From contig JAGWHD010000001.1 in NCBI GenBank assembly GCA_028866995.1, positions 572,068-636,067 of the forward strand: a DNA stretch of 64,000 nt, read 5' to 3'. The notes beneath the pieces were generated by a model. That model was not told the origin of the DNA, made no database searches, and worked only from the letters and a program-made list of their open reading frames with translations. Of the stretch, positions 26,120 to 34,635 are shown piece after piece. The number at the start of each line of letters is the position of its first letter. Position 1 is the stretch's first letter. Source of the DNA: Microcaldota archaeon (lineage in GTDB: Archaea > Micrarchaeota > Micrarchaeia > Micrarchaeales > CABMGC01). Made by a program: the position numbers and the translations under genes.

Positions 26120-27001
26120 TCAGTGGCCGTAGGTGCCCTGCCAGTTCGCGTTCCACGTGGTATTCAGGATGCTGATGCTGTTTGCATTGTTGTTGAATCC
26201 AGAATAGTCATTCGCATTACCGTTCAATGGCCACCATCCTATCAGATGCTGAAGGTCTATCGGCGCCCCTCCGATACCTTCCTGGTACAACGACTTTATC
26301 GTTGTGTTGTCTAGCGTGGTGTTGTAAAGCTGCACATTGGATACGCTGCCAACAAGGCCCTGATAGATGGTATATATCGCGTACTCCCCTATATAGAAGG
26401 AACCGGAGGGTATCGATACCCCTGATGCCGGGACCGTGTTCTTGTTCGTCACTACAGTGCCGTTGGAAGGGAAGTATGCGTATGAGTTTATGACATTGCC
26501 CGTATTGACCGTAAAAGCGACCATCGCCCACTGCGACTCCGGAATCGTGAGCTGCGCATAGGAACTGCACGACGCATACCCGTTGCACACGCACGGGTCC
26601 CATTTAGCCACGTAAGACGATGATCCACTCTGCTGTATGTATACCTGGCAGTTGGGCATCCCAATGCCTGCGCCGCCGCTCTTTATGCTGGTCACGTACC
26701 CCCACCACACTATCGTCGCGTTCGTGAGCTGCCTTATCTTGGTTGCGCTGGCAACGTATCCTTGACTGAACTGCGCCACGTACTTCGGGATCAGTCCGTT
26801 GCATTGCCCGGCGAGACTAACCTGCGCCGCGGTCCTGACAACCTGGCAGGATCCCGGAGTCGCGGTCGGCTGCAGGCTTCCAGCATTGAATATTCCAAGC
26901 GAATATAATGAGACCATGACGATCGCGATCGCGAGTATCGCCCATCCATAAGTCATCAGATACTCCATCGCCGACTGCAGCCTGATTTTCATAGCTCGCA
27001 C
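26120..27001 (-). CDS. LamG-like protein with class III signal peptide, copy 3
   Basis: 293 aa. Leader MRAMKIR then LQSAMEYLMTYGWAILAI; cysteines in PGSCQVV and AGQCNGL; a central jelly roll with extra cysteines (CQVY, CVCNGYASC) not present in the other copies; and the conserved C-terminal LYQEGIGGAPID, WWPLNGNANDYSG block. Stop codon is one bp from the convergent Hel308 stop. Probably a pilin-like surface adhesin with variable centre. Confidence 0.8.
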   Translation of the reverse strand: MRAMKIRLQSAMEYLMTYGWAILAIAIVMVSLYSLGIFNAGSLQPTATPGSCQVVRTAAQVSLAGQCNGLIPKYVAQFSQGYVASATKIRQLTNATIVWWGYVTSIKSGGAGIGMPNCQVYIQQSGSSSYVAKWDPCVCNGYASCSSYAQLTIPESQWAMVAFTVNTGNVINSYAYFPSNGTVVTNKNTVPASGVSIPSGSFYIGEYAIYTIYQGLVGSVSNVQLYNTTLDNTTIKSLYQEGIGGAPIDLQHLIGWWPLNGNANDYSGFNNNANSISILNTTWNANWQGTYGH

Positions 27002-27061
27002 AATATACCTATCTGCAAAAGCCTTTTAATTGCTCCAATCCTATTAGTCGCCAGTAATCTT

Positions 27062-28372
27062 ATGGCAGATGCTAAATTCAGCAAGGTGCTAGGGTTCTGG
27101 GACCTTTTCTGGCTTGGGGTGGGGGGAATGGTAGGAGTCGCGGTACTCACCTTCCCTTCAGTAACGTACCAGCTCGCGGGCCCGTCCGGAATCCTGACGT
27201 GGGTGCTTGCAGGCATAATATCGCTGCTCATGGCATTGGTCTATTGCGAGATGGTGACCGCGTTCCCGAAGTCAGGGGCACTGGTGGTATTCGCGTACGA
27301 GGCCTTCGGGAGGAACAGGCTCTCCCGTTATCTTGCCTTCCTTGAGGGGACGGGATACTACATAGGGACGCTCTTCGGCATAGTCGTATCTGCAATAATA
27401 CTGGGCAACTACATAGGCGGAGGGTACCAGACAGGGAGCTTCTGGTCCTTCGTCATAGCAGAGGTATCGCTGCTGGTTGTGGGGATCATAAACCTGCTCG
27501 GCGCGAAGATAACCAGTAGGGCCAACTTCATAATGAGCATCTTCTTCATGGTTCTTTTTGTCGCGATAATAATACTCGGAGTGACGCACGGGAACATCTC
27601 AAGGCTCGTGCCGTTCTTCTCCGGGAGCAACGGCGCGCTCGGTCTTGTCTACGGAGTGCCTGTGGCGATACTCGCCTTCGGGTCGTGGTCTGCACTGATA
27701 ACTATACCTGAGGAGACGAAGAAGGTCAATACTATACCGAAAGCAGTGCTGTACTCGATAATAACAGTAACGGTGCTCTATGCCCTGCTGGTCCTGGTGA
27801 CGTACCTGAACCTCGACAGCCAGCAGATGCTGAAGCAGTTCTACTATTATCCTGTATTCGGTTTCGTAGCCGCTCTCGGCAATCCCACGGTCCTGTTCCT
27901 GTTCCAGGTATCCGCGGTGCTGGCGATAGTGGCGGTGATGCTCGTGATGGTCATGTCTAACGCGAGGATAACTGTGGCGCTCACAAGGATGCGCTTCCTG
28001 CCGCAGGCCATGAACAAGATGTCAAGTAGGGCAATCCCCATATACGCGACCTTCCTCTCCTTCCTGATACCGATGGCGCTCTCAGCATTCCCATCCTATT
28101 ACTACCAATACGTCATAATCGGCGCGATAGTCGGGACCGGATTGCCGAGGTTGATAGATCTTGCATCGTACCTCAAGATAAGGAACAAGAAAGACTACAA
28201 ACCGACATTCAGGGTCAGGCACGGCCTAGCCATAACCTCAGTCGCCTTCGTGGGGCTTGCGATATCCGAGCTATCCCTCGGTGCAAGCGACATCGTGTGG
28301 TCTGCCGCGGCATTGATTGTGCTGACAATCGCATTCATCCTAATAGACTTCAGGAGAAGGAAAGCTAACTGA
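27062..28372 (+). CDS. APC-superfamily amino acid permease
   Basis: 436 aa with about 12 hydrophobic helices. The first helix contains FWLGVGGMVGVAVLTFPSV, a discontinuous TM1 of the amino acid-polyamine-cation fold, and the sixth-helix region contains VAILAFGSW. Substrate not predictable. It lacks close similarity to the permease at 3915-5189, so the two probably have different substrates. It overlaps the convergent ribK gene by 8 bp. Confidence 0.88.
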   Translation: MADAKFSKVLGFWDLFWLGVGGMVGVAVLTFPSVTYQLAGPSGILTWVLAGIISLLMALVYCEMVTAFPKSGALVVFAYEAFGRNRLSRYLAFLEGTGYYIGTLFGIVVSAIILGNYIGGGYQTGSFWSFVIAEVSLLVVGIINLLGAKITSRANFIMSIFFMVLFVAIIILGVTHGNISRLVPFFSGSNGALGLVYGVPVAILAFGSWSALITIPEETKKVNTIPKAVLYSIITVTVLYALLVLVTYLNLDSQQMLKQFYYYPVFGFVAALGNPTVLFLFQVSAVLAIVAVMLVMVMSNARITVALTRMRFLPQAMNKMSSRAIPIYATFLSFLIPMALSAFPSYYYQYVIIGAIVGTGLPRLIDLASYLKIRNKKDYKPTFRVRHGLAITSVAFVGLAISELSLGASDIVWSAAALIVLTIAFILIDFRRRKAN

Positions 28373-28799
28373 CGTCGAGGTATACCTTAACAGTTATGAC
28401 AGAACCGTCCGAAAGGTCGAATGCCTGCCTGAGGTTCCTTTCGGATATCACCTCCATCACATCCTTGTGTTTCGACAGTTTGGGTATTATGACTGCGCAT
28501 TCCAAGCCCCTGATCTCAGCCCTATGTAGTATCGCATCTCCGAAGGTCTTGCCTTCGGCCTCGAATCCCTTAACCGTAATTCCTCCGCTGTGCCTGAGCT
28601 TCAGGAACGAGCCCATGTCCTTCTCTATAACCTTGATGTTTAGCGTGCCTGCATACGGCTTGAAAGAGAGCTTCTCGTATATCTGCTCCACGTAGCCCTT
28701 CTGCGACATGAAGTACGCCCCCATGTTGAATCCTGTCAGCACGCTCCCCGATATCTCAAGGGTTTCCTGCGGCTCGCCTTCCTGCGTATTCGCCATCAT
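28365..28799 (-). CDS. ribK: CTP-dependent riboflavin kinase
   Basis: 144 aa archaeal RibK (DUF120 fold), which phosphorylates riboflavin to FMN using CTP. Motifs include SGSVLTGFNMGAYF (nucleotide loop), KPYAGTLNIKV, and the C-terminal AVIIPKLSKHKDVMEVI followed by NLRQAFDLSDGSVITV. No N-terminal winged helix is fused, unlike some euryarchaeal versions. Flavin supply would serve the thioredoxin reductase at 44952. Confidence 0.93.
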   Translation of the reverse strand: MMANTQEGEPQETLEISGSVLTGFNMGAYFMSQKGYVEQIYEKLSFKPYAGTLNIKVIEKDMGSFLKLRHSGGITVKGFEAEGKTFGDAILHRAEIRGLECAVIIPKLSKHKDVMEVISERNLRQAFDLSDGSVITVKVYLDVS

Positions 28800-28885
28800 T
28801 ACCTGATAGCTAGTGGCACGAATAGGTTATAAATTCAAGCGCCATCCCTCCGGCAGGAAAGGAAACGGCATGCAGCCTCATATCA

Positions 28886-28941
28886 ACCGAAAAGACACCG
28901 AAAAATGTTTTTGCCGTATGAAAACCGAAAGAATACCGAAA
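28886..28941 (+). promoter_or_regulatory. Array of four ACCGAAA repeats upstream of the HTH-DUF4382 gene
   Basis: The heptamer ACCGAAA occurs at 28886, 28897, 28924 and 28935, i.e. as two pairs with the same 11-bp spacing (about one helical turn) separated by 27 bp. The array ends about 12 bp before the TATA box at 28953. Position upstream of the TATA/BRE suits an activator or a cooperative autoregulator; the adjacent gene encodes a wHTH protein. Confidence 0.6.
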
Positions 28942-28952
28942 CATGCAGCACC

Positions 28953-28961
28953 CTATTTATA
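28953..28961 (+). promoter_or_regulatory. TATA box of the HTH-DUF4382 gene
   Basis: The sequence ctatttata predicts a transcript start near 28982, upstream of ATG 28995 but downstream of the ATG at 28905. This decides the start of the gene in favour of 28995. Confidence 0.55.
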
Positions 28962-28994
28962 GATGTCCCTGCACCATTGGTACGGTGGAAGCTG

Positions 28995-30542
28995 ATGTCC
29001 AAGGTATGGGGTACCAAGAAGAGGATACTCGAACTCCTGTCAAAGAGGAAGATGACGCTTACCGAACTCAGCAATTCGCTGAAGCTTTCGCCATCGACCG
29101 TGAGCCAGCACATCGGGGAGCTCGCGCTCAAGGGCGCGATAGAGCGCGTTGAGAGCGAGTTCGCCAGGAAATGGAAATACTACAGGTTAAACCCCAACTT
29201 CGACACCACTGCACTGCAGGAGATCCCTGTTCAGCGCGCAGAGATATTCTCGCCTTACAAGAAATCCGCGTTCATCGGCATGCTGGTCGTCCTTGCAGCC
29301 TTCGGGGCCGTAGCCTACTACATGGTGGGCACGGCAAGCGCCATCGTGCCTTCAACAGCCCAGACTGGAGTTGCCCTGCTGAGCGTTTCAGACGCTGCCC
29401 CCGCCGCCGCGCTGGTGGCAACGCTGAAATCGATAAACCTGACGGTGAGCAACATATCTGTGCGCAACAACGGCAGCGGCAAGTGGAACGTCATTGCAAA
29501 TTCATCGCAGACCTTCAACCTGCTCCAGCTAAGGAACATATCAAAGCTGCTTACGACCTCCAACCTGTCGGTGGGTATCTACGACACTGTGGCACTCGAC
29601 ATCGAGAACGCGACAGTGACAACTGCGAACGGCACGGAGCCTCTCCTGATACCGTCCAACAGGCTGGTCATACCGTATACCTTCAACGTCACAAGCAACG
29701 GGACGAGCTGGGTGAACCTGGACTTCGATCTGTACAAGTCGCTCCACCTCACGGGCAACGGCAATGTCATAATGGCCCCTGTGATAAAGGCCAGCTCGCA
29801 GCATAATGCGACACTTAACGTCAACGAATCGCACATAATAAGGGTGATAGGGCCAGGAAAGCTGGGCCATTATGCGGAGCTTGAGATGCAGGTCAACGGG
29901 GTCATGGAACAGAATGCAAGCCAGACATCCAACGCCAATCTCGAGATAAGTTCTGACGGAAGGATATATTCCAACGGCACGGACAACAACAGCGTCAGGT
30001 TCGTGATAGATTCCGGGAACGGGTTCACGATAGCAGACCTTGTCAACATGTCATACGGCGTGCTCAACAGGTCGGGGATAGAGTCGAAGCTGTCCGCGAT
30101 GCCCAACGTGAGCATAGCCGGCAACCCGGGCGCCAACGGCTCCATAATACCTAAGGCGCTAACGTGCGTGCAGGTTGACGGCGTTTACTCGTGCAATGCC
30201 GTGGCTTACGAGCACATGCTTGGAAGCGGCAACATAAGCATAGGGATAGGCAACTCCAGCGTCATGATAACCGGCGACAAGGCCGAGATACACTCGCTCG
30301 TGCATGGCGTATCGATAAACATCAGCGACAGGTTCAACGTCTCGTCAATCAACACGTCCAAGATAATAGGGGCCGTATCCGGGATAATCAGCAGCATACC
30401 TCATGCAAACGCTTCTGCCAGCGGCAACGCGAGCATCTCGACCGTAGCGAACGCCGTGTCGGGCATAATCACGCACATCTCCCACGAAAACGCATCTGCC
30501 GGTTCCAATGCGGCATCAGGGCTCACAGGCAATGCATCATAG
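28995..30542 (+). CDS. Membrane-tethered winged-HTH protein with extracellular DUF4382 domain
   Basis: 515 aa from ATG 28995 (GGTGG just upstream). Residues about 1-65 form an ArsR-like winged helix (ILELLSKRKMTLTELSNSLKLSPSTVSQHIGELALKG split over helices 1-4). One membrane helix follows (about 92-115). Outside, residues about 135-285 match DUF4382: INLTVSNISVRNNG, LLQLRNIS, VGIYDTVALDI, LLIPSNRLVIPYTF, LDFDLYKSLHLTGNGNVIMAPVI. The remainder is Asn/Ser/Thr-rich, ending in two related segments with VSGII(S/T). The layout suggests one-component transmembrane signalling from the surface to DNA. Longer start at 28905 would absorb the repeat array. Confidence 0.8.
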   Translation: MSKVWGTKKRILELLSKRKMTLTELSNSLKLSPSTVSQHIGELALKGAIERVESEFARKWKYYRLNPNFDTTALQEIPVQRAEIFSPYKKSAFIGMLVVLAAFGAVAYYMVGTASAIVPSTAQTGVALLSVSDAAPAAALVATLKSINLTVSNISVRNNGSGKWNVIANSSQTFNLLQLRNISKLLTTSNLSVGIYDTVALDIENATVTTANGTEPLLIPSNRLVIPYTFNVTSNGTSWVNLDFDLYKSLHLTGNGNVIMAPVIKASSQHNATLNVNESHIIRVIGPGKLGHYAELEMQVNGVMEQNASQTSNANLEISSDGRIYSNGTDNNSVRFVIDSGNGFTIADLVNMSYGVLNRSGIESKLSAMPNVSIAGNPGANGSIIPKALTCVQVDGVYSCNAVAYEHMLGSGNISIGIGNSSVMITGDKAEIHSLVHGVSINISDRFNVSSINTSKIIGAVSGIISSIPHANASASGNASISTVANAVSGIITHISHENASAGSNAASGLTGNAS

Positions 30543-30574
30543 GCTGAACACTGCCAAAACACACATCCAAACCT

Positions 30575-30606
30575 GGCCGCCAAGGACCGAGGGGGTTCTG
30601 GCGGCC
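30575..30606 (+). terminator. Strong GC hairpin after the HTH-DUF4382 gene
   Basis: GGCCGCC pairs with GGCGGCC, extended inward after a one-base bulge by AGGACC/GGTTCT (one G-U pair) around a five-base loop. It is followed by a short T-containing stretch. It starts 33 bp after the stop codon, so it may terminate transcription or stabilise the 3' end. A small RNA is possible but unsupported. Confidence 0.45.
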
Positions 30607-30759
30607 TTATCCTTCAAAACTTTGCGCTTTTTGTACCCTGAAACCCGATGCGAAACGGCCCAAAGATTCGGCGACAAAGGTAAATTCCTCTAAAACCCAC
30701 GACGAGAAAGCATTATAAAGCCTATCGCTACATAATAACTCTTGATAGAGGCGACCGAA

Positions 30760-31125
30760 ATGGGAGTTTTCAATAAATTGGGACAGGCGTTTGGAACAGC
30801 GCGCGGGATAAACATAGAGGAGTACATGAGCTCCGTGGAGATGGAGGATGTAGACGTTCTGCATGAACCTGCAGACATGTACATAAAGCCAGTCTCGATA
30901 GTGAGCGAGGACGACGTGCAGGCGATAGAGGAGGAGATAGCGAAGAAGAACATCATACTTCTTGACATCAACGAGCTCAACAAGAGGCCAACGACAAGGA
31001 GCAACGTCTTGGCTGAGCTGAAGAGATATGTCGAAAAGGTGAACGGAGACATAGGGCAGATAGACGCGACAAGGCTGCTGCTGACCCCTTCCAAGATAAA
31101 GATAATCAAGAGGAAGAAGCAGTAG
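30760..31125 (+). CDS. sepF: Archaeal SepF cell-division protein
   Basis: 121 aa from ATG 30760 (GAGGC upstream; TATA near 30711-30718). An in-frame TTG at 30742 gives a longer form. Archaeal SepF anchors FtsZ to the membrane. The N-terminal GVFNKLGQAFG is a plausible amphipathic membrane-targeting helix. The SepF core (DUF552) follows a linker: DMYIKPVSIVSEDDVQAI, NIILLDINEL, a helix, then IDATRLLLTPSKIKII. FtsZ is not in the window, but an FtsZ-based division system is implied. Confidence 0.9.
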   Translation: MGVFNKLGQAFGTARGINIEEYMSSVEMEDVDVLHEPADMYIKPVSIVSEDDVQAIEEEIAKKNIILLDINELNKRPTTRSNVLAELKRYVEKVNGDIGQIDATRLLLTPSKIKIIKRKKQ

Positions 31126-31824
31126 TCACTTCAGTGCCGTTATCAGCGCGTGTATCTCCTGATCGTTCGGCTGGGACAGGTAGATTATCCTTTTGAAGGC
31201 GTTCATTACCGCCCTCTTGTCCCTCACCCTCTTTCCTTCCATAGTCTTTCCGAATATCCTGAAAAGATAGTCCAGCTCCTTCCTGCTCCTCCTCCTGTTT
31301 GATAGCCCCGAATACTCAAAGGAGAACCTTTTCCTGGTGAGCTCGTACAGCATTATCGCCAGCGCGTGCGATATGTTTAGCACGGGATAGTCATTGTCCG
31401 TCCCTATGTACGCCACGATGTCGCACATCTCAACCTCCTTCGCGTTGAGCCCAGTGTCGTCCCTCCCCAGCAGTATCGCTACCCTCTTCGCGTTCCTTAT
31501 ACTGGAGACCCTTGCCAACGCCTTGTCCAGCGTGGATATCCTCTTGAACGCCTTCCTTGCCTTCCTCCATATCCCCGTAGTGCCTATCACGACGTCGCAG
31601 TCCCTTGTCGCGTCCTCCACGCTGCCGTATACCCTCGCATTATCGAGGAGCTCCTTAGCGTGCTTCGCGAACTTCACCGCGCTCTTGCCGGTCACCTTCA
31701 TCCTGGGGTTGACGATGAAGAGCTTCCTGATGCCGAAGTTCTTCGACACCCTTGCTATGTATCCTATGTTCATCTGGTACTTCGGCTCAACTACGACTAT
31801 CTTACACTCCACCGCCGACACCAT
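31126..31824 (-). CDS. SPOUT-family RNA 2'-O-methyltransferase (TrmJ/SpoU-like)
   Basis: About 232 aa from ATG 31824; an internal GTG at 31812 is also possible, while the upstream ORF extension to 31908 overlaps the CPBP gene and is not family-like. The SPOUT knot is evident: VVVEPKYQMNIGYIARVSKNFG, ILLGRDDTGLNAKEV, and TDNDYPVLNISHALAIMLYEL, the three AdoMet-binding motifs of TrmH/TrmJ proteins. TrmJ methylates ribose at tRNA position 32. A C-terminal helical extension follows. Overlaps the CPBP gene end by 23 bp, so translationally coupled. Confidence 0.9.
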   Translation of the reverse strand: MVSAVECKIVVVEPKYQMNIGYIARVSKNFGIRKLFIVNPRMKVTGKSAVKFAKHAKELLDNARVYGSVEDATRDCDVVIGTTGIWRKARKAFKRISTLDKALARVSSIRNAKRVAILLGRDDTGLNAKEVEMCDIVAYIGTDNDYPVLNISHALAIMLYELTRKRFSFEYSGLSNRRRSRKELDYLFRIFGKTMEGKRVRDKRAVMNAFKRIIYLSQPNDQEIHALITALK

Positions 31825-32647
31825 AAACGTAAACGATGACAGCGAGGCTGTTGACAAGGATGTGGGCGGTGATGCTCGGATAGAGCGATTTCGTCCTCTT
31901 GAAGACATAGCCTGCGATGAGCCCGAAGACGAGCGCCGATATCACCTCTATGCCGAGATATCCTGCAATGAACATTATACCGACAGCGACTACGCTGATC
32001 GCGTAGTAGGGGCTCCTGAGCCTGAAGAGCGAGAACCACACCAAGGCTACCACAACGATTGCGGATACTGCCTGCACAGCAAGGCCTGGCACGTAGCTGG
32101 TGCTCATGTAGGCCAGATGGCCGGTGCCGAATATCACCGCGCTCAGGACTATTCCTATCCTCGGCACGAGGAAGCCCCTGAACATTATCTCCTCGCATAC
32201 CGGGGCGATGAAAGCGGTGAAGAGATAGACCCAGAGCGTGGCCCCGGAGAGCAGCAGCCCTATGTTGGAGTTGACCGTGGTGCCGGTGGTTGTTGAGTAG
32301 AGCGCGATCACGAACTCGAGCGCAAGTATGGCCAGGAACATGAGGATGCCCATCGCTATCGAGCCGATGCCGAAGTGCCTCTTGCTGAGCCTAAGCTCCC
32401 CAACTGCCTTCTTCAGGCTCTCCCTCTTGTAGAATACGAGGTATACGAATACGGCTATCGCGAACGAGACCGATGAAGCCGCATTAATCCCGGAGAAATA
32501 GCTGCTGTAGCCTATCATGCCTATGCTGTATACGTACTGTATTGAGCCCTCCGTGACCGTGCTCACCAAAAGATATATCGCGACAAGGGCTATCGCGGCC
32601 AGTATGCCAGTTGAGATTCGCTTTGCCCGCTTCCCTCCCTTCGCCAT
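31802..32647 (-). CDS. CPBP/CAAX-type intramembrane metalloprotease
   Basis: 281 aa, about seven or eight membrane helices. CPBP motifs: APVCEEIMFRGFL (motif 1, EExxxR), FGTGHL (motif 2, catalytic His) and a C-terminal SITAHILVNS (motif 4, HxxxN). Family members include eukaryal CAAX prenyl endopeptidases and bacterial bacteriocin-immunity proteins; archaeal substrates are unknown. It sits in a run with aIF5A, S24e and S27ae upstream (7 bp from S27ae) and a methyltransferase downstream, a location driven by operon packing and not obviously by function. Confidence 0.9.
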   Translation of the reverse strand: MAKGGKRAKRISTGILAAIALVAIYLLVSTVTEGSIQYVYSIGMIGYSSYFSGINAASSVSFAIAVFVYLVFYKRESLKKAVGELRLSKRHFGIGSIAMGILMFLAILALEFVIALYSTTTGTTVNSNIGLLLSGATLWVYLFTAFIAPVCEEIMFRGFLVPRIGIVLSAVIFGTGHLAYMSTSYVPGLAVQAVSAIVVVALVWFSLFRLRSPYYAISVVAVGIMFIAGYLGIEVISALVFGLIAGYVFKRTKSLYPSITAHILVNSLAVIVYVYGVGGGV

Positions 32648-32654
32648 CGCAACA

Positions 32655-32801
32655 CTATTTCGAGGCGCTCTTCCACTCGGTGTATCCGCACTTGCCGCAG
32701 GTGTTCCTGTCCGAATGCGCTGCCATCCTGGCGCCGCACTTAGGGCAGAACTTCGAACCAGGAACGTACTTCTTTACGGTTTTCTTCTTCTCGTCAGCCA
32801 T
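32655..32801 (-). CDS. rps27ae: 30S ribosomal protein S27ae
   Basis: 48 aa zinc-ribbon ribosomal protein. The minus-strand translation starts [15 protein letters not shown] and contains FCPKCG, then [15 protein letters not shown], i.e. two CxxC pairs with the family [15 protein letters not shown] signature. It is too short to stand out by length alone. Its ATG is two bp after the S24e stop codon, matching the conserved archaeal rps24e-rps27ae order. Confidence 0.93.
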   Translation of the reverse strand: MADEKKKTVKKYVPGSKFCPKCGARMAAHSDRNTCGKCGYTEWKSASK

Positions 32802-32803
32802 GT

Positions 32804-33151
32804 CTACTCCTTCTTCTCCTCCTTAGCAGCCTCCTTCTTCTCATCCTTTGCCGGAGCGGCCGCCGCTGCAGGGGCGGTGCCCTCCTTCTTCTCCTTACCT
32901 TTCCTGTTGAACCCCTTTGCCATGTCCTCCTTGCTGTCGTAAGCGTAAACCGTGACCCTGCATTCCTTGGTCCCGTAGGCCTGGTCTATCCTCACTATCT
33001 CGACAAGGTCAGGATGGAGCCCCATCTTCTTGCATACCGCTTCCTTCACATCGCTCCTTGACGGGGTGACTGCGTCGAAGCTCGCGCCCACCTCTATCTC
33101 CTTCCTTCCCATGAGCTTGTTCTCCGACTCCTTAGAAACGTTTAGTTCCAT
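32804..33151 (-). CDS. rps24e: 30S ribosomal protein S24e
   Basis: 115 aa. Family signature: [11 protein letters not shown], then [16 protein letters not shown], then [21 protein letters not shown]. The final 35 residues are a low-complexity Ala/Lys/Glu tail that exceeds the usual archaeal S24e length and is probably disordered. The gene starts immediately at the aIF5A stop codon and is followed by S27ae, forming a tight translation operon. Confidence 0.95.
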   Translation of the reverse strand: MELNVSKESENKLMGRKEIEVGASFDAVTPSRSDVKEAVCKKMGLHPDLVEIVRIDQAYGTKECRVTVYAYDSKEDMAKGFNRKGKEKKEGTAPAAAAAPAKDEKKEAAKEEKKE

Positions 33152-33553
33152 TCAGCTCCCCATGACCCTTGATATTGCCTTCCTGCCCATCGACTCCATG
33201 ACCTCTATCTCGACTCCTGGCTTGACGGAGCCCTGCAGGTCCTCGGGCACCTGCAGCTCGTATGTCTCGTAGCTCTCAAGGTCCATGAGCTGCACGACAT
33301 TTCCAGCCACGGAGACGACCTGCGCCTTCCTCTTGGTTATTATCGGCACCTCTATGTCAGCCGAGCTTGGCTTGAGCAGCGTCTTCTTCTGGTTGTCGAA
33401 TATCCCAACAGCAGTTATCCTCATCTTCGCCGCGCCGTGCTTCCCTGGTGCGCTGACGTCTATGCCGACCACCCTGCAAGGCACCCCGTCTATGAGGATG
33501 AACCTTCCGGGCTTTATGTCCTTCATCGATGCGAACATTATGTCGTCAGCCAA
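33152..33553 (-). CDS. eif5A: Translation factor aIF5A (hypusine-containing)
   Basis: 133 aa. Binds the ribosomal E site to relieve stalling at difficult peptide bonds. The loop SAPGKHGAAK carries the Lys (Lys38) normally converted to hypusine or deoxyhypusine; the SH3-like and OB domains follow. The ATG at 33553 is used, and an internal ATG at 33538 is an alternative. First gene of the run aIF5A, S24e, S27ae, CPBP protease, SPOUT methyltransferase. Deoxyhypusine synthase is not in the window; SpeD at 23445 could supply the spermidine route. Confidence 0.96.
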   Translation of the reverse strand: MADDIMFASMKDIKPGRFILIDGVPCRVVGIDVSAPGKHGAAKMRITAVGIFDNQKKTLLKPSSADIEVPIITKRKAQVVSVAGNVVQLMDLESYETYELQVPEDLQGSVKPGVEIEVMESMGRKAISRVMGS

Positions 33554-33678
33554 AAAAACACTCCATTAAGCCTCCTGAACCTAAAATTGCCAATTCCTAT
33601 CCTCAATACGTCTATATAAAGAATTCTGTAGGGCGCAGTTTCCCAAAGTTATTATTAACTTGACGGAGTATCCAATCC

Positions 33679-34143
33679 ATGGCAAGGGGTACCATATTCA
33701 TCGGCAGCGACCACGGCGGCTTCGGATTAAAGGGAAGGCTCTCAAGGCTGCTCTCAAGGAAAGGATACAGGGTCATAGACAAAGGGGCATTTACATATGA
33801 CAAGGACGACGACTATCCTGACTTCGTAGAGGGCGTCTGCGACGGCGTGCTCAAGGCAAAAGGAAAGGGCATACTGATATGCAAGTCCGGCCAAGGGGTC
33901 AACATAGTCGCGAACAAGATCCCCGGAATATACGCATCGCTCTGCTGGGACAAGAGGTCAGCGAACGATGCAAGGGAGCACGAGGACTGCAACGTCCTGT
34001 GCATAGGCGGCTTCCTGCTGAAGCCGAAGGTCGCCATTGATGTCGTCTCCACATGGCTGGACGCTACGCCCTCAAGGGCAAGCAGGCACATAAGGAGGAG
34101 GAAGAAGATAATTGCGATAGAGCGCAGGCGCATGATGCGCTAG
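33679..34143 (+). CDS. rpiB: Ribose-5-phosphate isomerase B-type sugar-phosphate isomerase
   Basis: 154 aa of the RpiB/LacAB family. It interconverts ribose 5-phosphate and ribulose 5-phosphate in pentose metabolism. The N-terminal IGSDHGGFGLK, the catalytic-Cys loop ICKSGQGVNIVANK, the segment YASLCWDKRSANDAREHEDCNVLCIGG, and a C-terminal Arg/Lys-rich helix all fit. The usual CGTG reads CKSG. Its stop codon shares a CTAG palindrome with the convergent archease stop. Confidence 0.9.
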   Translation: MARGTIFIGSDHGGFGLKGRLSRLLSRKGYRVIDKGAFTYDKDDDYPDFVEGVCDGVLKAKGKGILICKSGQGVNIVANKIPGIYASLCWDKRSANDAREHEDCNVLCIGGFLLKPKVAIDVVSTWLDATPSRASRHIRRRKKIIAIERRRMMR

Positions 34144-34571
34144 ACATCGACCACTACCTTGACCGTCGCGTTACCTTTCCCCTCTTTGACTTCAAGCCCA
34201 TGCGGGGTTACTGCTTTGACCCCAAGCAGCGAGAAGTCCCTTCCAGTATACTTGTACATCAGCCTTCCTGAAAGCGAGTTATTCTTCCTGTCGAGCTTGA
34301 GAACCTTGAAGCCGAACGCGTTGAGCGACTTCGCGTCTACCTTTGAGACTATATCCTGGAGCACGAACCATACTAGCTCGTTGATGTCTGCTGCCTTCTC
34401 CTTTATGGCGATGGATCTCTCTTTGCCTTTGCTCCTCTCCACCTTCCTGACATCGACCATCACGTTGAGCAGGGCGAGCGCTGCGTTCTCTATCGCTTCC
34501 TTGACGTCTTTTCCGTATCCTACGAAAGAGACATCTGCGGTGTGCGGCAAATACCTGAACCTCCTCTTCAT
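34140..34571 (-). CDS. Archease (RtcB tRNA ligase activator)
   Basis: 143 aa. Archease assists guanylylation and turnover of the RNA ligase RtcB during tRNA splicing. Signature elements: FRYLPHTADVSFVGYGKDVKEAIENAAL (split across strand and helix), a central acidic NELVWFVLQDI, and a C-terminal VKAVTPHGLEV ending in VVVDV, where conserved acidic residues bind metal. Length is typical. RtcB is not in the window. Overlaps the rpiB stop by 4 bp. Confidence 0.92.
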   Translation of the reverse strand: MKRRFRYLPHTADVSFVGYGKDVKEAIENAALALLNVMVDVRKVERSKGKERSIAIKEKAADINELVWFVLQDIVSKVDAKSLNAFGFKVLKLDRKNNSLSGRLMYKYTGRDFSLLGVKAVTPHGLEVKEGKGNATVKVVVDV

Positions 34572-34605
34572 GGCTACCAGCCCATCTAACTAAGCTTATC
34601 TAAAC

Positions 34606-34614
34606 TTATTTAAA
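34606..34614. promoter_or_regulatory. TATA element before the C/D-box sRNA and archease
   Basis: The sequence ttatttaaa is roughly palindromic. On the plus strand it predicts a start near 34635, just before the C box at 34641. On the minus strand it is positioned for the archease gene starting at 34571. Confidence 0.5.
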
Positions 34615-34635
34615 TGCGCCAAGCTATATATGATG

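Noticed and set aside
31824..31908. Longer start of the SPOUT methyltransferase
   Set aside because: The extra Ser/Arg-rich residues lie within the CPBP gene and do not match the family N-terminus.
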